Shown here: one piece after another, positions 15,793 to 24,342 of the stretch | How positions within the stretch are numbered: position 1 is the first letter of the stretch | How the letters are laid out: each line of letters opens with the position of its first letter | NCBI GenBank assembly: GCA_018263575.1 | Contig: JAANWX010000037.1 | Location: 5-33,814 of the forward strand | DNA: 33,810 bases | Direction of reading: 5' to 3' | Origin: Chloroflexota bacterium | GTDB taxonomy: Bacteria; Chloroflexota; Anaerolineae; Anaerolineales; UBA11858 | Notes under the pieces: generated by a model | The model's input: the letters and a program-made list of their open reading frames with translations, nothing else | Databases searched by the model: none | Told to the model about the DNA's origin: nothing | Position numbers and translations under genes: made by a program

Positions 15793-15852
15793 TGTCTTAC
15801 CTCTTCTGGTTCCTTTGGTTCTTTTGTCTCCTCTGTCTCTTCTACCACCTCT
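15793..15852. repeat. Pyrimidine-rich array after argF
   Basis: The + strand CTCTTCTGGTTCCTTTGG continues in similar units up to the argF stop. In gene sense it is purine-rich (GAAGAGACAGAGGAGACAAAAG). Confidence 0.65.
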
Positions 15853-16770
15853 TTAGCCTAACAATTCCGCCAACACCGCCTTCTGCGCGTGCATTCTATT
15901 ATGCGCCTGGGGGAATAGGACGGAGTGGGGGCCATCGGCGACCTCGTCGGTGATTTCTTCGCCCCGGTGGGCGGGGAGACAGTGCAAGACGATGACGTCT
16001 TCTTCGGCTTCGGCCACCAGTTGGGCGTTGACCTGGTAGGGCGGGAAGACCTGGCGGCGTTTCTCTGTTTCTTCGCCTTGTCCCATGCTGACCCAGGTGT
16101 CGGTGTAGATGGCCTGGGCGCCCTTTACCGCCTGGTGGGGATCGTGCAGGAGGGTGATGGTGGCGCCGCTTTCTTGGGCAAATTTCTGGCCTTCTTGGAT
16201 GGCTGCTTTAGGCATATCGTAGCCTTTCGGATTGGCGATGGTGAAGTTGGCCCCCAGCTTGGCGCAAATGTGCATGAGCGAGACGGCCACGTTGTTTCCA
16301 TCCCCCACGAAGGTGACGTTGAGACCCTTGAGCGTCCCGTGGTTCTCTTGAATTGTGAGCGCGTCAGAGAGGGCCTGGCAAGGGTGGTTATAATCGCTGA
16401 GGCCGTTGATGATGGGGATCGAGGCCCATTCGGCCAATTGCTCAACGTGTTCGTGGGCGAAGACGCGGGCCATGACCCCGTCCACGTAGCCGGAGACGAC
16501 CCGGGCCACGTCGGCGATGGATTCTCGTTTGCCCAGGCCGATTTCTGCCGGGGAGAGGTAGAGCGCGTCCCCGCCCAGGTGGCGCATCCCCATCTCGAAG
16601 GACACGCGCGTCCGCAAACTGGGTTTTTGGAAGATCATGGCTAAGGTCTTATCCTTCAAAATAGGACGGTTGCCGCCCTCTTTCCATTCGGTCTTTAGCT
16701 CCACGGCGTAGTCCAAAAGCCCTTGCAGCTCTTCAGGTGAATAATCGGCAATTGTTAAAAAATCTTTCAT
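15853..16770 (-). CDS. argF: Ornithine carbamoyltransferase
   Basis: I start at [14 protein letters not shown] (ATG 16770), which follows an ideal AAGGAGCT site; the ORF-track start adds 17 unlikely residues. The resulting 305-residue length fits the family. Carbamoyl-phosphate binding residues are in [11 protein letters not shown] (49-59; Leu replaces Thr of the usual STRTR) and HPCQ (129-132). Ornithine-side signatures are DTWVSMGQ (224-231) and HCLPAHRG (263-270). It makes citrulline in arginine synthesis or runs backwards in arginine catabolism. No other arg gene is next to it, so direction cannot be told. The SMG loop argues for ornithine rather than the YgeW-type substrate. Confidence 0.94.
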   Translation of the reverse strand: MKDFLTIADYSPEELQGLLDYAVELKTEWKEGGNRPILKDKTLAMIFQKPSLRTRVSFEMGMRHLGGDALYLSPAEIGLGKRESIADVARVVSGYVDGVMARVFAHEHVEQLAEWASIPIINGLSDYNHPCQALSDALTIQENHGTLKGLNVTFVGDGNNVAVSLMHICAKLGANFTIANPKGYDMPKAAIQEGQKFAQESGATITLLHDPHQAVKGAQAIYTDTWVSMGQGEETEKRRQVFPPYQVNAQLVAEAEEDVIVLHCLPAHRGEEITDEVADGPHSVLFPQAHNRMHAQKAVLAELLG

Positions 16771-16811
16771 AGGTAGCTCCTTGTGGTTTCTAAAACATAA
16801 ATTAATAGGTA

Positions 16812-16856
16812 GCAAGTGCATTGCACTCCGCGTATTTTGGAGTGCGTTGCACTTGC
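16812..16856. repeat. GTGCAATGCAC-family hairpin, copy 4
   Basis: The arms GCAAGTGCATTGCACTCC and GGAGTGCGTTGCACTTGC pair over 18 bp with two adjacent non-complementary positions, one a wobble. It stands 42 bp before the argF start. A related half site, GTGCAACGCACCTGAA, follows near 16888. Confidence 0.8.
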
Positions 16857-17263
16857 GGGACTGGGCTGGATTTCAGGCTTCGCTGTGCAACGCACCTGAA
16901 TAGTATATCACGAGGATGCTTGAAGTTCTACGCGACCTAATCCACGCAGGTGGATTTCGCACACGGTGTGCACCCATTGGTGAGTCAGCCTCGAATTATA
17001 TTCGAGTTTTCGAGAAATCTTTTTCGTGTGCCTGCTCCATATGCTGGTGGTGTAGCGGGAGTTTCTATACCCCGTGGGCGCGAGATGGTACCCCTTCGGG
17101 TACACCAAATGGGTGCACACCGTGTGGCTTCGCGAAAATCTCGACTACAGACCACTACCATTTTGAGCAATTACTTTTTCGTGCTAGATGAGTGGCCTTG
17201 GGTACCACGGAAAGATTTCTCCTCGTTCCAGCAAAAAACGTACTGGAACATCGTCGAAATGAC
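16857..17263. repeat. Gene-free palindrome-rich element
   Basis: No recognisable protein is present in any frame. The stretch contains a long inverted repeat (CACACGGTGTGCACCCATTGG at 16960-16980 against CCAAATGGGTGCACACCGTGTG at 17105-17126). Inside lie the hairpins CTCGAAT-TAT-ATTCGAG (16990-17006) and GGTACCC-CTTC-GGGTAC (about 17089-17104), and ATCCAC-GCAG-GTGGAT (16940-16955) sits just outside the left arm. A GTTCCAG/CTGGAAC stem lies near 17225-17249. The layout suggests a non-autonomous mobile element or a structured RNA. Confidence 0.6.
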
Positions 17264-17312
17264 ATTTACTCATTACTCATCACTCATCACTCATCACTCA
17301 TCACTCCTCATG
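17264..17312. repeat. CATCACTCATCACT array at the DUF389 gene end
   Basis: Five to six 8-bp units ACTCATC. In gene sense (GATGAGTGATGAGT) the array begins inside the last codons (…MMHEE) and supplies the TGA stop codon itself. Confidence 0.8.
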
Positions 17313-19505
17313 CATCATCCCCAAATACTCCCCCTCCACCCAGCCCTCCAAATGCTGCTCCAAAACGGAGATGTGGTACCACTCCGTACCCTCGAGGGTG
17401 ACCGGGTCTTCTAGGACAACCACCTGAGTCCCGTCGTCGATTCTGCCCACTTCCAATCCGCCGGGGGAATAATACACCCGCAGCCCCCAGTAATTTACGT
17501 TCACTACTTGTAGTACCCAGGGAGTATTGGTAGGCGTGAGCGTGGCGGTGGGCGTGTTGGTGGAGGTGGGAGTTTGGGTGGGAGAAGGGGTTACAGTCGG
17601 GGTAAGGGTATGGGTGGGTGTGGGCGTGGAGGTGGGCTGGTTGGTGGAGGTGGGGAGGGGGGTGTTGGTCGGTGTGGGCGGAATAAAGGCGCGTAATTGC
17701 GCCGAGGGAATGGTGCTGACCGTAAGCGCAACAGGACGTTGAAGATGACCTGCTATATCCTCCTGTAAAGCGCGGGCCTTCGAATGGCTAATGGTGCTGG
17801 GGCCTCGGAGGATGATATTGATTTGCAGCGTTTCTCCTGTCTGATAACCGTTTATCAATTTCCAAGTGTCTAATTCGGCCCCCTCGAATTCGTTTACGCC
17901 AAGCTCCACGGCCTCTTGGATGTCTTCGTTTAGTTGGGTTGTTCGGGTAGATTGGTAGGTCAAAACGGCCAGGGGAATAGTGACCATGACCAATAAGATG
18001 ACAATGCCGGTCAGTCCCCGGCGCAAGGTAATGTTTTTCTCGGCATTCTGGTACCGTGGACGAAACCCCAGCCAGATGAAGACTAAAGCCCCGGCGGCAA
18101 TTATGGCGATCAGGTTGGTGATGAAGAGCAAGCCCGCTCCACGGGTGAGGTCGAACGCGCCCATGACGAGAGTGAGGCCGACGTTGGCTAGGGGCGGGGT
18201 CAGGGCTGCCGCTACGGCCACGCCAGCAAAGGCGTTAGATACGTTGCTCCGGCTGATGGAGTAGGCGGCCGTCGTGCCCGCGATGAGGGCGATGCCCAAG
18301 TCCAATAAAGAAGGTTGTGAAAAAGCCAGCATCTCATGGGTAACTTGTGGATTAGGGGCAATAAGGCCTATCACGCTTCCCATAATAATCGCTAAAACGA
18401 CTCCTCGTAGCATCATCATCAACGCCCGCCAAAAGTTCCGCGATTCACCCAGGACGATGTTCAAGGACATCCCCAAAATAGAGGCCATAAGCGGGGAGAC
18501 CATCATGGCCCCGACGATGATCTCTGGGCTGTCCAAGAGAAACCCCAGAGCGGCAAAAAGTGCTCCAAGGGCCAGCGTGAACGAATAATCCACATTATGT
18601 CGAATCCCTCTTTGGATTGATTGGTAGGCTTTTGTTTGTTCACCAACGCTGACATTGGGTAGAAAATTGAACAAGCGCACCCACAGCTTTTGACGCGCGC
18701 TGCGTAAGAAGGGGATTTTGCGCCGGAGGATGATAGTCGAGATAGGGGACTGATTAAAAATAGCCTTAGGAATGTTCCCAAAGACGAATCGGTTGACAAT
18801 ATTTCTCTCGGCACTGGCCCCAACGATGAGGAGGTTGTAGCCTCTTCCAGCTTCTCGAAGGATGCCTTCGACAGGGCTTGTCGCTACGATCACTTTGTGG
18901 GTGGTTTCGATGTTGGGAAAGCTCTTGTCTATTTCCTTTAATCGTTCGCGCCCCGCGTTGAGTTCTGCCTTTGCGTGATGTGAGGCCACATAGAGGAGCG
19001 TGATTTTTGCACCCGGATTCATTTGGTGGGCAATTTTCACCGCGTGGATGGCGTTTGGGCCTCCCGCGACGGGTATGAGAATGTTTTGAGGTTGGCGGGT
19101 ATAGTTTCTCTGGGAAATGATGATGTCATTCGAGGCCTCTTGAAGCACCGCGTCTAAGGTTTGGCTAAGGATATAACGTCCTCTGGATTCTTTTCCCCCC
19201 CACCCTAGCACCACCACCTCAGCTTTGGTTTTTTGGGTTTCTTGCAGGATGATGCGTTCAGCGAGCTGTTGGTGGTGAATGATGATCTCTACGGGGACGT
19301 CACTCTGCTCTTGATACGCGCTTAGCCACGTCCATTTTTGAGATTCAGCATCCGGATTCCCGGCCACAACGCACACAGAGCCGCCCTTTCCACGGGCCAG
19401 GTCACAGGCCAAGTCCACTAATGGCTTATCTTGTTCATCTCTTACCGCGACGAGAATGGTTGTTTTCTTGGTACCTTTTTGGTCTTTCAGGTTAGGAGTT
19501 TGCAT
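17301..19505 (-). CDS. USP-USP-DUF389 membrane protein with C-terminal SH3-like domain
   Basis: This is a 734-residue fusion. Residues 14-132 and 140-262 are two universal-stress-protein domains; the second keeps the VGASAERNIVNRFVFG nucleotide-binding pattern (228-243). Residues ~300-520 are a DUF389 integral membrane domain with six or so hydrophobic segments and the signatures GAMMVSPLMA (332-341) and AVAAALTPPLANVG (430-443). A Thr/Pro linker spans ~610-662. Residues 663-728 form an SH3b-like domain (LRVYYSPGG, GWVEGEYL). The linker and SH3 part are expected outside the cell, the USP domains inside. It starts 9 bp after the ClC gene stop with AGGAGGAG, so they form an operon, consistent with an ion- or stress-responsive transport unit. 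Transport substrate is unknown. Confidence 0.85.
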   Translation of the reverse strand: MQTPNLKDQKGTKKTTILVAVRDEQDKPLVDLACDLARGKGGSVCVVAGNPDAESQKWTWLSAYQEQSDVPVEIIIHHQQLAERIILQETQKTKAEVVVLGWGGKESRGRYILSQTLDAVLQEASNDIIISQRNYTRQPQNILIPVAGGPNAIHAVKIAHQMNPGAKITLLYVASHHAKAELNAGRERLKEIDKSFPNIETTHKVIVATSPVEGILREAGRGYNLLIVGASAERNIVNRFVFGNIPKAIFNQSPISTIILRRKIPFLRSARQKLWVRLFNFLPNVSVGEQTKAYQSIQRGIRHNVDYSFTLALGALFAALGFLLDSPEIIVGAMMVSPLMASILGMSLNIVLGESRNFWRALMMMLRGVVLAIIMGSVIGLIAPNPQVTHEMLAFSQPSLLDLGIALIAGTTAAYSISRSNVSNAFAGVAVAAALTPPLANVGLTLVMGAFDLTRGAGLLFITNLIAIIAAGALVFIWLGFRPRYQNAEKNITLRRGLTGIVILLVMVTIPLAVLTYQSTRTTQLNEDIQEAVELGVNEFEGAELDTWKLINGYQTGETLQINIILRGPSTISHSKARALQEDIAGHLQRPVALTVSTIPSAQLRAFIPPTPTNTPLPTSTNQPTSTPTPTHTLTPTVTPSPTQTPTSTNTPTATLTPTNTPWVLQVVNVNYWGLRVYYSPGGLEVGRIDDGTQVVVLEDPVTLEGTEWYHISVLEQHLEGWVEGEYLGMMHEE

Positions 19506-19514
19506 TTCTCCTCC

Positions 19515-20807
19515 TTATGCTTTGTCCCACATCCGCCAGACGATGGCCCCGATCACACCCCCGATGATGGCGGGGACGAGGGCTTGTTTGCCGAGGATTT
19601 CGAGGACGATGACGATTCCGGCCAGGGGGACTTCCAGCGCGGCGGTGACGCCGGCCGTGATCCCGGCCACGACCAAGAGGGGGGAGGGGGGCACGCCGGG
19701 GAGGAATCCGACCAGGGCGGCCCCCATCCCGCCAATCCACATGGCCGGGCCGAAGATTCCCACACTTCCCCCGCTGCCCGACCGCAGGCCCACGTCCAGG
19801 CTTTTTCCCACGGTGAGGGCTAACAACCCGACCAACCCCAACTTCCCCAACAGCGCGTCTTGGAGGGGGAGCAGGCCCGGCCGACCAATCTCCAGCGGCA
19901 GGGACGTGGAGGAATATCCCCCGGAGAAGAGGATGACGATAGGGACAGCGGCCAAGGCCCCTAAAGCGGGGTGCAGCCAACGGGGGCCAAAGTTGCTCCA
20001 GTGTTTGCCTACCAGGCGGTAGAATTGGATGTAGAGTTTGGCGATGACGGCCCCCACCAGGGCTGCCAGAGTGGTGTGCAGCAAGGTTGTGGGGGTGTTT
20101 GGGACAGGGGTAAGTTGGCCTAATTGGAAGACAGGGCTATAACCAGTTAAAGCTCCGGTGGTGAGATAAGCCAGGAGGCTCGTCAGCATAGCGGCTACGG
20201 TGTGGTAGAGGGCCAGTTGGCCTCGACCCTTTTTATAAGCGAGGGCCTCGATGCCCACCAATGTTCCGCCTATGGGGGCCAGCAGGAACGCGCCGACTCC
20301 CGCGCCCGCGCCCAGTAAGGACATGGTTTGGCGTTTGACTTTTTCTTTTAGCCCCAGAATATGACTCCAGAAAATGCCGACTGCCATGCCTGAGAAAAAA
20401 CTTGGCCCGACCAGGCCTCCCCCGCCAGTGGCAACACATAGGATGGTGCTAATTTCTTTGATTGGCCACCAGTACCAGGGGGCTTCTCCTTTTCTGTCAA
20501 CGATGGCCAGGGTGGCGTCACTGATCCCAGGCCCAGAGATGATGGGAGCGATATGGAGCAGGAGTCCCATGATGAACGAGCCAGTGACGCTCGCGACGCC
20601 AAAGACCAGGGCTGGATGGTAGGGCAAGTTTGTGAGAAAGAGGGTTATCTTGGGAATTGACCATTTAAAAAGCGAGATGGATACTCCCACCAAGGGGCCA
20701 ATCAAGAAGGCCATGAAGATAGGCCAGACGTTCGATGAGAAGAATTCCTGCTCATCTAAAAAGGGGATGACGTCGGGATAAATTTCTTGAGGTGTCTCTT
20801 TACTCAT
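19515..20807 (-). CDS. ClC-family chloride channel/transporter
   Basis: The 430-residue, strongly hydrophobic protein has the three ClC anion-pathway motifs in altered form: SGPGIS at 91-96 (usually GSGIP), GGLVGPSFFSG at 130-140 (usually G-R/K-E-G-P) and GSVGIFGPAMW at 347-357 (GxFxP). The gating glutamate position reads Val133. Glu186 in VGIEAL lies near the inner-proton-glutamate region, but equivalence is uncertain by eye. Loss of the gate suggests an uncoupled or channel-like conductor, or another anion such as fluoride-type variants; this is inference. No CBS domains follow. It precedes the USP-DUF389 gene by 9 bp. The start ATG lies in a GTGATGCGTAATGAG array with no strong ribosome site. 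Confidence 0.85.
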   Translation of the reverse strand: MSKETPQEIYPDVIPFLDEQEFFSSNVWPIFMAFLIGPLVGVSISLFKWSIPKITLFLTNLPYHPALVFGVASVTGSFIMGLLLHIAPIISGPGISDATLAIVDRKGEAPWYWWPIKEISTILCVATGGGGLVGPSFFSGMAVGIFWSHILGLKEKVKRQTMSLLGAGAGVGAFLLAPIGGTLVGIEALAYKKGRGQLALYHTVAAMLTSLLAYLTTGALTGYSPVFQLGQLTPVPNTPTTLLHTTLAALVGAVIAKLYIQFYRLVGKHWSNFGPRWLHPALGALAAVPIVILFSGGYSSTSLPLEIGRPGLLPLQDALLGKLGLVGLLALTVGKSLDVGLRSGSGGSVGIFGPAMWIGGMGAALVGFLPGVPPSPLLVVAGITAGVTAALEVPLAGIVIVLEILGKQALVPAIIGGVIGAIVWRMWDKA

Positions 20808-20839
20808 TACGCATCACTCGTTACTCTTCACTTTTCACG
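20801..20839. repeat. GTGATGAG-type array giving the ClC start codon
   Basis: Between the permease remnant stop and the ClC start the gene-sense strand reads GTGAAGAGTAACGAGTGATG then CGTAATGAGTAAAG. The array includes the ATG of the ClC gene. Confidence 0.6.
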
Positions 20840-21480
20840 CTACCCCAAAATCCTCTTAATAAGCGATTTTACCACTCCCTCATATTTCTTGACGAGCAAC
20901 ACAGAGGTGGGAGTGTAGAGGGGAACTTGATAGCCTCGCTTGAATTCGGGGTGTTTGCGGCGCAGGACGATGACGGAAAGGTTGACCAGGGCAAAAATCA
21001 ACAAAAAGATCAGGCTGGCGGCCGAGCCTACGGCTTCGATGGGCAAGGTGAGCGCCATTCCCAGGATGATGACGCCTGTGACGGTGATGGCGATGTGGGG
21101 TGTGCGCCGCTTTTCGTGGATGTCTGCCATGCGTTCGGGGAGCAAAAGGTCGCGCCCCATGGAGAAGGCCACTCTGGAGGCGGCCATCCGGCCACAAAAC
21201 CAGCTGCGCCCGGAAAGGCCATGCGCACAAAGGCGTAGCCGCCCCCGGCCTTGGGGATGGTGGAGGCCAGCTCGGCGTAGGCGAAAGCTGTTAGCAGCGT
21301 AACGAGGCCATTGAGGGCGAAAGCCAGCAGGGAGGCTGGCCCCGCTTCACCAGCCGCTAACCCGGTGAGGACGAAAATTCCCGCGCCTATCATAGCTCCT
21401 ATGCCAATCATGGAGGCGTCAAAAAGGCCCAGGTCGCGGGAAAACGAAGTGTGGTTATTGGGTTTGTTGTTAGTGGGCAT
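20840..21480 (-). pseudogene. APC-family amino acid permease with large internal deletion
   Basis: Two overlapping frames represent one gene. The first 97 residues (SFSRDLGLFDASMIGIGAMIGAGIF, YAELASTIPKAGGGYAFV, GAAGFVAGW) are TM1-TM3 of an APC permease. The second frame resumes at MAASRVAFSMGRDLLLPERMADI and continues through the late helices to KRGYQVPLYTP. About 200 residues of the normal ~450 are missing. The join at about 21190 shifts frame at GGATGGCCGCC, a sequence that fits both sides, suggesting deletion at a microhomology or an assembly collapse. The product cannot be functional. Confidence 0.85.
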
Positions 21481-21550
21481 GGGGGTCTCTCTTGTCTAAT
21501 GGTCCAAGCGAGGGGTATATCTTAGTGAGAAACACCACGGTATTATAACA

Positions 21551-22579
21551 TTACCCGCCCTGGTTGAACCCCTCCCAATTCAAAAAGACCGAGAGTATTT
21601 CAAGATTTTGCTCAAAATCAGTATCTTGGTGATTGGTCAGTTCTATGTCGACAGCGGGGATGCCTTCTAGCGAGACCCAATCTGTTAGTTGACCGTTATA
21701 CATACATCCCGTGTTGATGGGGGGATAAGGATAAGCGCTCACCGAGGCAACGGCTTCCGCCAAGTGTATTGAAGCAGGGTCTGGCTCCTTACCGCCGGGA
21801 AAAATGCCCAGCCCCGCGCTATGATAACTGATAAGGGCTTCAATACTATGGGCGCGAAGGAAGTTCATCAGGGCCTTGGTTTCAGGCTCAGAAGCCGGGG
21901 TGCGCCCCGCCGAAATGGGCATATAGCTCCAACATCCCTCCCTCGGCCAATCAGCTTGCCAAAAAGCGGGGAAATTCCTGTTGATATCGACTCCGTTCTC
22001 ATTGGCCCGCCCTGCTGCGCCCTGGGATCTGGCTCTCCCATCCGGGTTGAGGGAGCGCAAAATGTAGAGTGTCACGCCACTGGGTATCTTTTGGGGATAT
22101 TGTTGGAAATAGGCCATCAACTCATCGGCCAAGGCAATTGTGTTCCACTCATACCCCCCGTGGATACCGGCCACGATCATGCGCTCAGACCTTCCCCGCC
22201 CAAAACGGTATACTTCCAGGGGATGGCCAGCAACGGAATGACCAATGACGATAGGTTGGGCAGAGATTAAGGGAAGCGTTGGCGTAAAGGTTGGTTCGGG
22301 GGATGGTGATGGTGTGCTGGTTGGTGGAGGTGAGGGAGTTGATGGGCTGGTGGGGGATGGTTCGCTGGTGGGGGAGCGTGTGGCGGTGACTGGTGGGGGA
22401 GATGTCTCCGCGGCGGTGTGTGTCGCGGTTGGGGGCGACTCCCCGCTGGGGGACGACCTTCCCCCCGGGGGAGCGTCAGCCCCTATCCCCCCAAAAAAGA
22501 GCACGCCCAGCACAATCACCCCGCCCCCGGCAAAGGCCCATATCCCCAAAACGAAAGTCTTGATTTTACGAGTATCCAT
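21551..22579 (-). CDS. Membrane-anchored M14 zinc carboxypeptidase-like protein
   Basis: I start at MDTRKIKTFVLG (22579), which puts an uncleaved signal anchor at residues ~6-30; the longer ORF adds 32 unconvincing residues. A Pro/Ser/Thr linker covers ~38-105, then the M14 domain: IHGGYE with His140 and Glu144 as zinc ligands (HxxxE rather than HxxE), NENGVDINRNFP with the substrate-binding NR pair, SYHSAG (His253) and AVDIELTNHQ (catalytic Glu313). Total is 342 residues. It should trim peptides, possibly cell-wall stem peptides, outside the membrane. It is divergent from the COG2509 gene with a hairpin between them. The specific substrate is not readable. Confidence 0.82.
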   Translation of the reverse strand: MDTRKIKTFVLGIWAFAGGGVIVLGVLFFGGIGADAPPGGRSSPSGESPPTATHTAAETSPPPVTATRSPTSEPSPTSPSTPSPPPTSTPSPSPEPTFTPTLPLISAQPIVIGHSVAGHPLEVYRFGRGRSERMIVAGIHGGYEWNTIALADELMAYFQQYPQKIPSGVTLYILRSLNPDGRARSQGAAGRANENGVDINRNFPAFWQADWPREGCWSYMPISAGRTPASEPETKALMNFLRAHSIEALISYHSAGLGIFPGGKEPDPASIHLAEAVASVSAYPYPPINTGCMYNGQLTDWVSLEGIPAVDIELTNHQDTDFEQNLEILSVFLNWEGFNQGG

Positions 22580-22666
22580 GACAGGGAGTATACCATCCCT
22601 GGAAAATCTTGGTAGAATCAAACCCACACGCAAAGGAGACGTAATCGTTAATGCCCTGGTGAAGCA

Positions 22667-22708
22667 AGACTTCAAAAGTCTCCAAAGCTTTTAAGACTTT
22701 TGAAGTCT
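22667..22708. repeat. Perfect 15-bp hairpin between divergent genes
   Basis: AGACTTCAAAAGTCT and AGACTTTTGAAGTCT are exact reverse complements around a 12-nt loop, and each arm is itself almost palindromic. The structure ends 17 bp before the ATG at 22726, right beside the GAAGGAGA ribosome site. It could act as an operator or translation control element, or be a REP-type repeat. Confidence 0.75.
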
Positions 22709-22725
22709 GCCCCAGAAGGAGACCC

Positions 22726-24342
22726 ATGCTGATACTTTATAACATCCGCTTGCCGCTCGAGCACTCGCAAGATGAGCTGGAAAAGGCCATCCTAAAAAAG
22801 CTGGGGATTCAGGCTACCGATTTGCTCGAATATGCTGTGGCGAAACGCAGCCACGACGCCCGTAGAAAGAATAATATAAAACTGGTCTATTCTGTGCGGG
22901 TTGAGGTGCGGAGTGAAAAAGCGATTTTGCGGCGCAAGGGGAAAGATAATTCGGTTCGGATGGCCCCCGACACGGGTTATGAGTTTGTGACCCAGTCCCC
23001 CAAGGATTTGAGCCAGCGGCCTCTGGTGATTGGCACGGGGCCTTGCGGTTTGTTTGCCGGGCTGGTTTTGGCGCAAATGGGCTTTAGGCCGATTCTCATC
23101 GAGCGGGGGAAACGGGTTCGGGAACGCACCAAAGATACTTATGGATTTTGGCGCCAGCGGGTTTTAGACCCCGAATCGAATGTCCAGTTTGGCGAGGGGG
23201 GAGCGGGCACTTTCTCGGATGGCAAGCTCCACACCCGGGTCAAGGATAAAGAAAACCGTGACCGTAAAGTGTTGCGGGAGCTGGTGAAGGCCGGCGCACC
23301 GGAAGAAATTCTCACGGTCAACAAACCTCATATTGGCACATTGCGATTGGTGAAGATCGTGGAAAATTTGCGAGACACCATCGAGGGCTTGGGCGGTGAG
23401 TTTCATTTCCAAAGCAAAATGGATGACTTGATCCTCGAAGATGGGCACGTGCGGGGTGTGTTTTTAGCCAATGGGGAAGAGATTCTTGGCGATAGGGTAA
23501 TTTTGGCGATTGGGCATAGCGCCCGCGACACCTTCGACATGCTTTTCCGGCGAGGGGTGGACATTGCGCCGAAGCCTTTTTCTATAGGACTGCGGGTTGA
23601 GCATCCTCAAGCCATGATCGACGAATGCCGTTTTGGGGAGAATGCCGGGAATCCCATTTTAGGGGCCGCTGACTATAAATTGGTGCACCATGCCAGCAAC
23701 GGGCGGGGCGTGTATAGTTTTTGCATGTGTCCTGGCGGCAAGGTCTTGGCGGCTGCGTCGGAGCCGGGTACGGTGGTGACCAATGGGATGAGCCAATACA
23801 CGCGCAGCGCTACGAATGCTAACAGTGCCATTGTGGTGGAGGTTTTCCCTGAAGATTATCCGGAGAGTCCCTTAGCCGGGGTAGCCTATCAACGCCAATG
23901 GGAGCGCCGGGCTTTCGAGTTGGGGGGAGGAACTTATGACGCGCCGGCCCAGTTGGTGGGAGATTTTCTCGCCGGCCGCCCTTCTACCGAACTCGGCGCG
24001 GTTTTGCCTTCCTATCGGCCCGGTGTCCGCCTGGGTGACCTGAGCGGCAGCCTGCCTGGCTATGTCCTGGACTCGATTCGCGAGGCCTTGCCGGTCTTTG
24101 ATCGACAGATTCGGGGCTTTACGCTGCCCGACGCTGTCCTGACCGGGGTTGAAACGCGCACCTCTTCGCCAATTCGAATCCTACGCGGCCGAGATTTTCA
24201 GAGCGTCACCGTGGCGGGGCTTTATCCCGCCGGGGAGGGGTCTGGCTACGCGGGCGGGATCCTTTCTTCCGCCATGGATGGGATTAAGGTGGCTGAGGCG
24301 GTGGCTTTGGAGATGGTGAGGGGATCAGATTCATCCCCGTAG
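22726..24342 (+). CDS. COG2509-type FAD-dependent oxidoreductase
   Basis: The 538-residue protein has a small N-terminal domain (1-95, IRLPLEHSQDELEKAI, KRSHDARRK) typical of COG2509 proteins. The FAD Rossmann motif is VIGTGPCGLFAG (101-112), followed by LIERGKRVRERT, then VQFGEGGAGTFSDGKL and the C-terminal GLYPAGEGSGYAGGILSSAMDG where the flavin ring binds. Such proteins are widespread but uncharacterised; some are annotated as NAD(FAD)-utilising dehydrogenases. GAAGGAGA precedes the ATG. Its last 97 bp are overlapped antisense by the convergent higA gene. Confidence 0.88.
   Translation: MLILYNIRLPLEHSQDELEKAILKKLGIQATDLLEYAVAKRSHDARRKNNIKLVYSVRVEVRSEKAILRRKGKDNSVRMAPDTGYEFVTQSPKDLSQRPLVIGTGPCGLFAGLVLAQMGFRPILIERGKRVRERTKDTYGFWRQRVLDPESNVQFGEGGAGTFSDGKLHTRVKDKENRDRKVLRELVKAGAPEEILTVNKPHIGTLRLVKIVENLRDTIEGLGGEFHFQSKMDDLILEDGHVRGVFLANGEEILGDRVILAIGHSARDTFDMLFRRGVDIAPKPFSIGLRVEHPQAMIDECRFGENAGNPILGAADYKLVHHASNGRGVYSFCMCPGGKVLAAASEPGTVVTNGMSQYTRSATNANSAIVVEVFPEDYPESPLAGVAYQRQWERRAFELGGGTYDAPAQLVGDFLAGRPSTELGAVLPSYRPGVRLGDLSGSLPGYVLDSIREALPVFDRQIRGFTLPDAVLTGVETRTSSPIRILRGRDFQSVTVAGLYPAGEGSGYAGGILSSAMDGIKVAEAVALEMVRGSDSSP

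Noticed and set aside
15853-16770. YgeW-type knotted carbamoyltransferase linked to ygfK
   Set aside because: The HCLP and SMG motifs and length fit ornithine carbamoyltransferase better.
16908-17191. Short ORFs on both strands
   Set aside because: They run through the nested palindromes, share no recognisable motif and lack ribosome sites.
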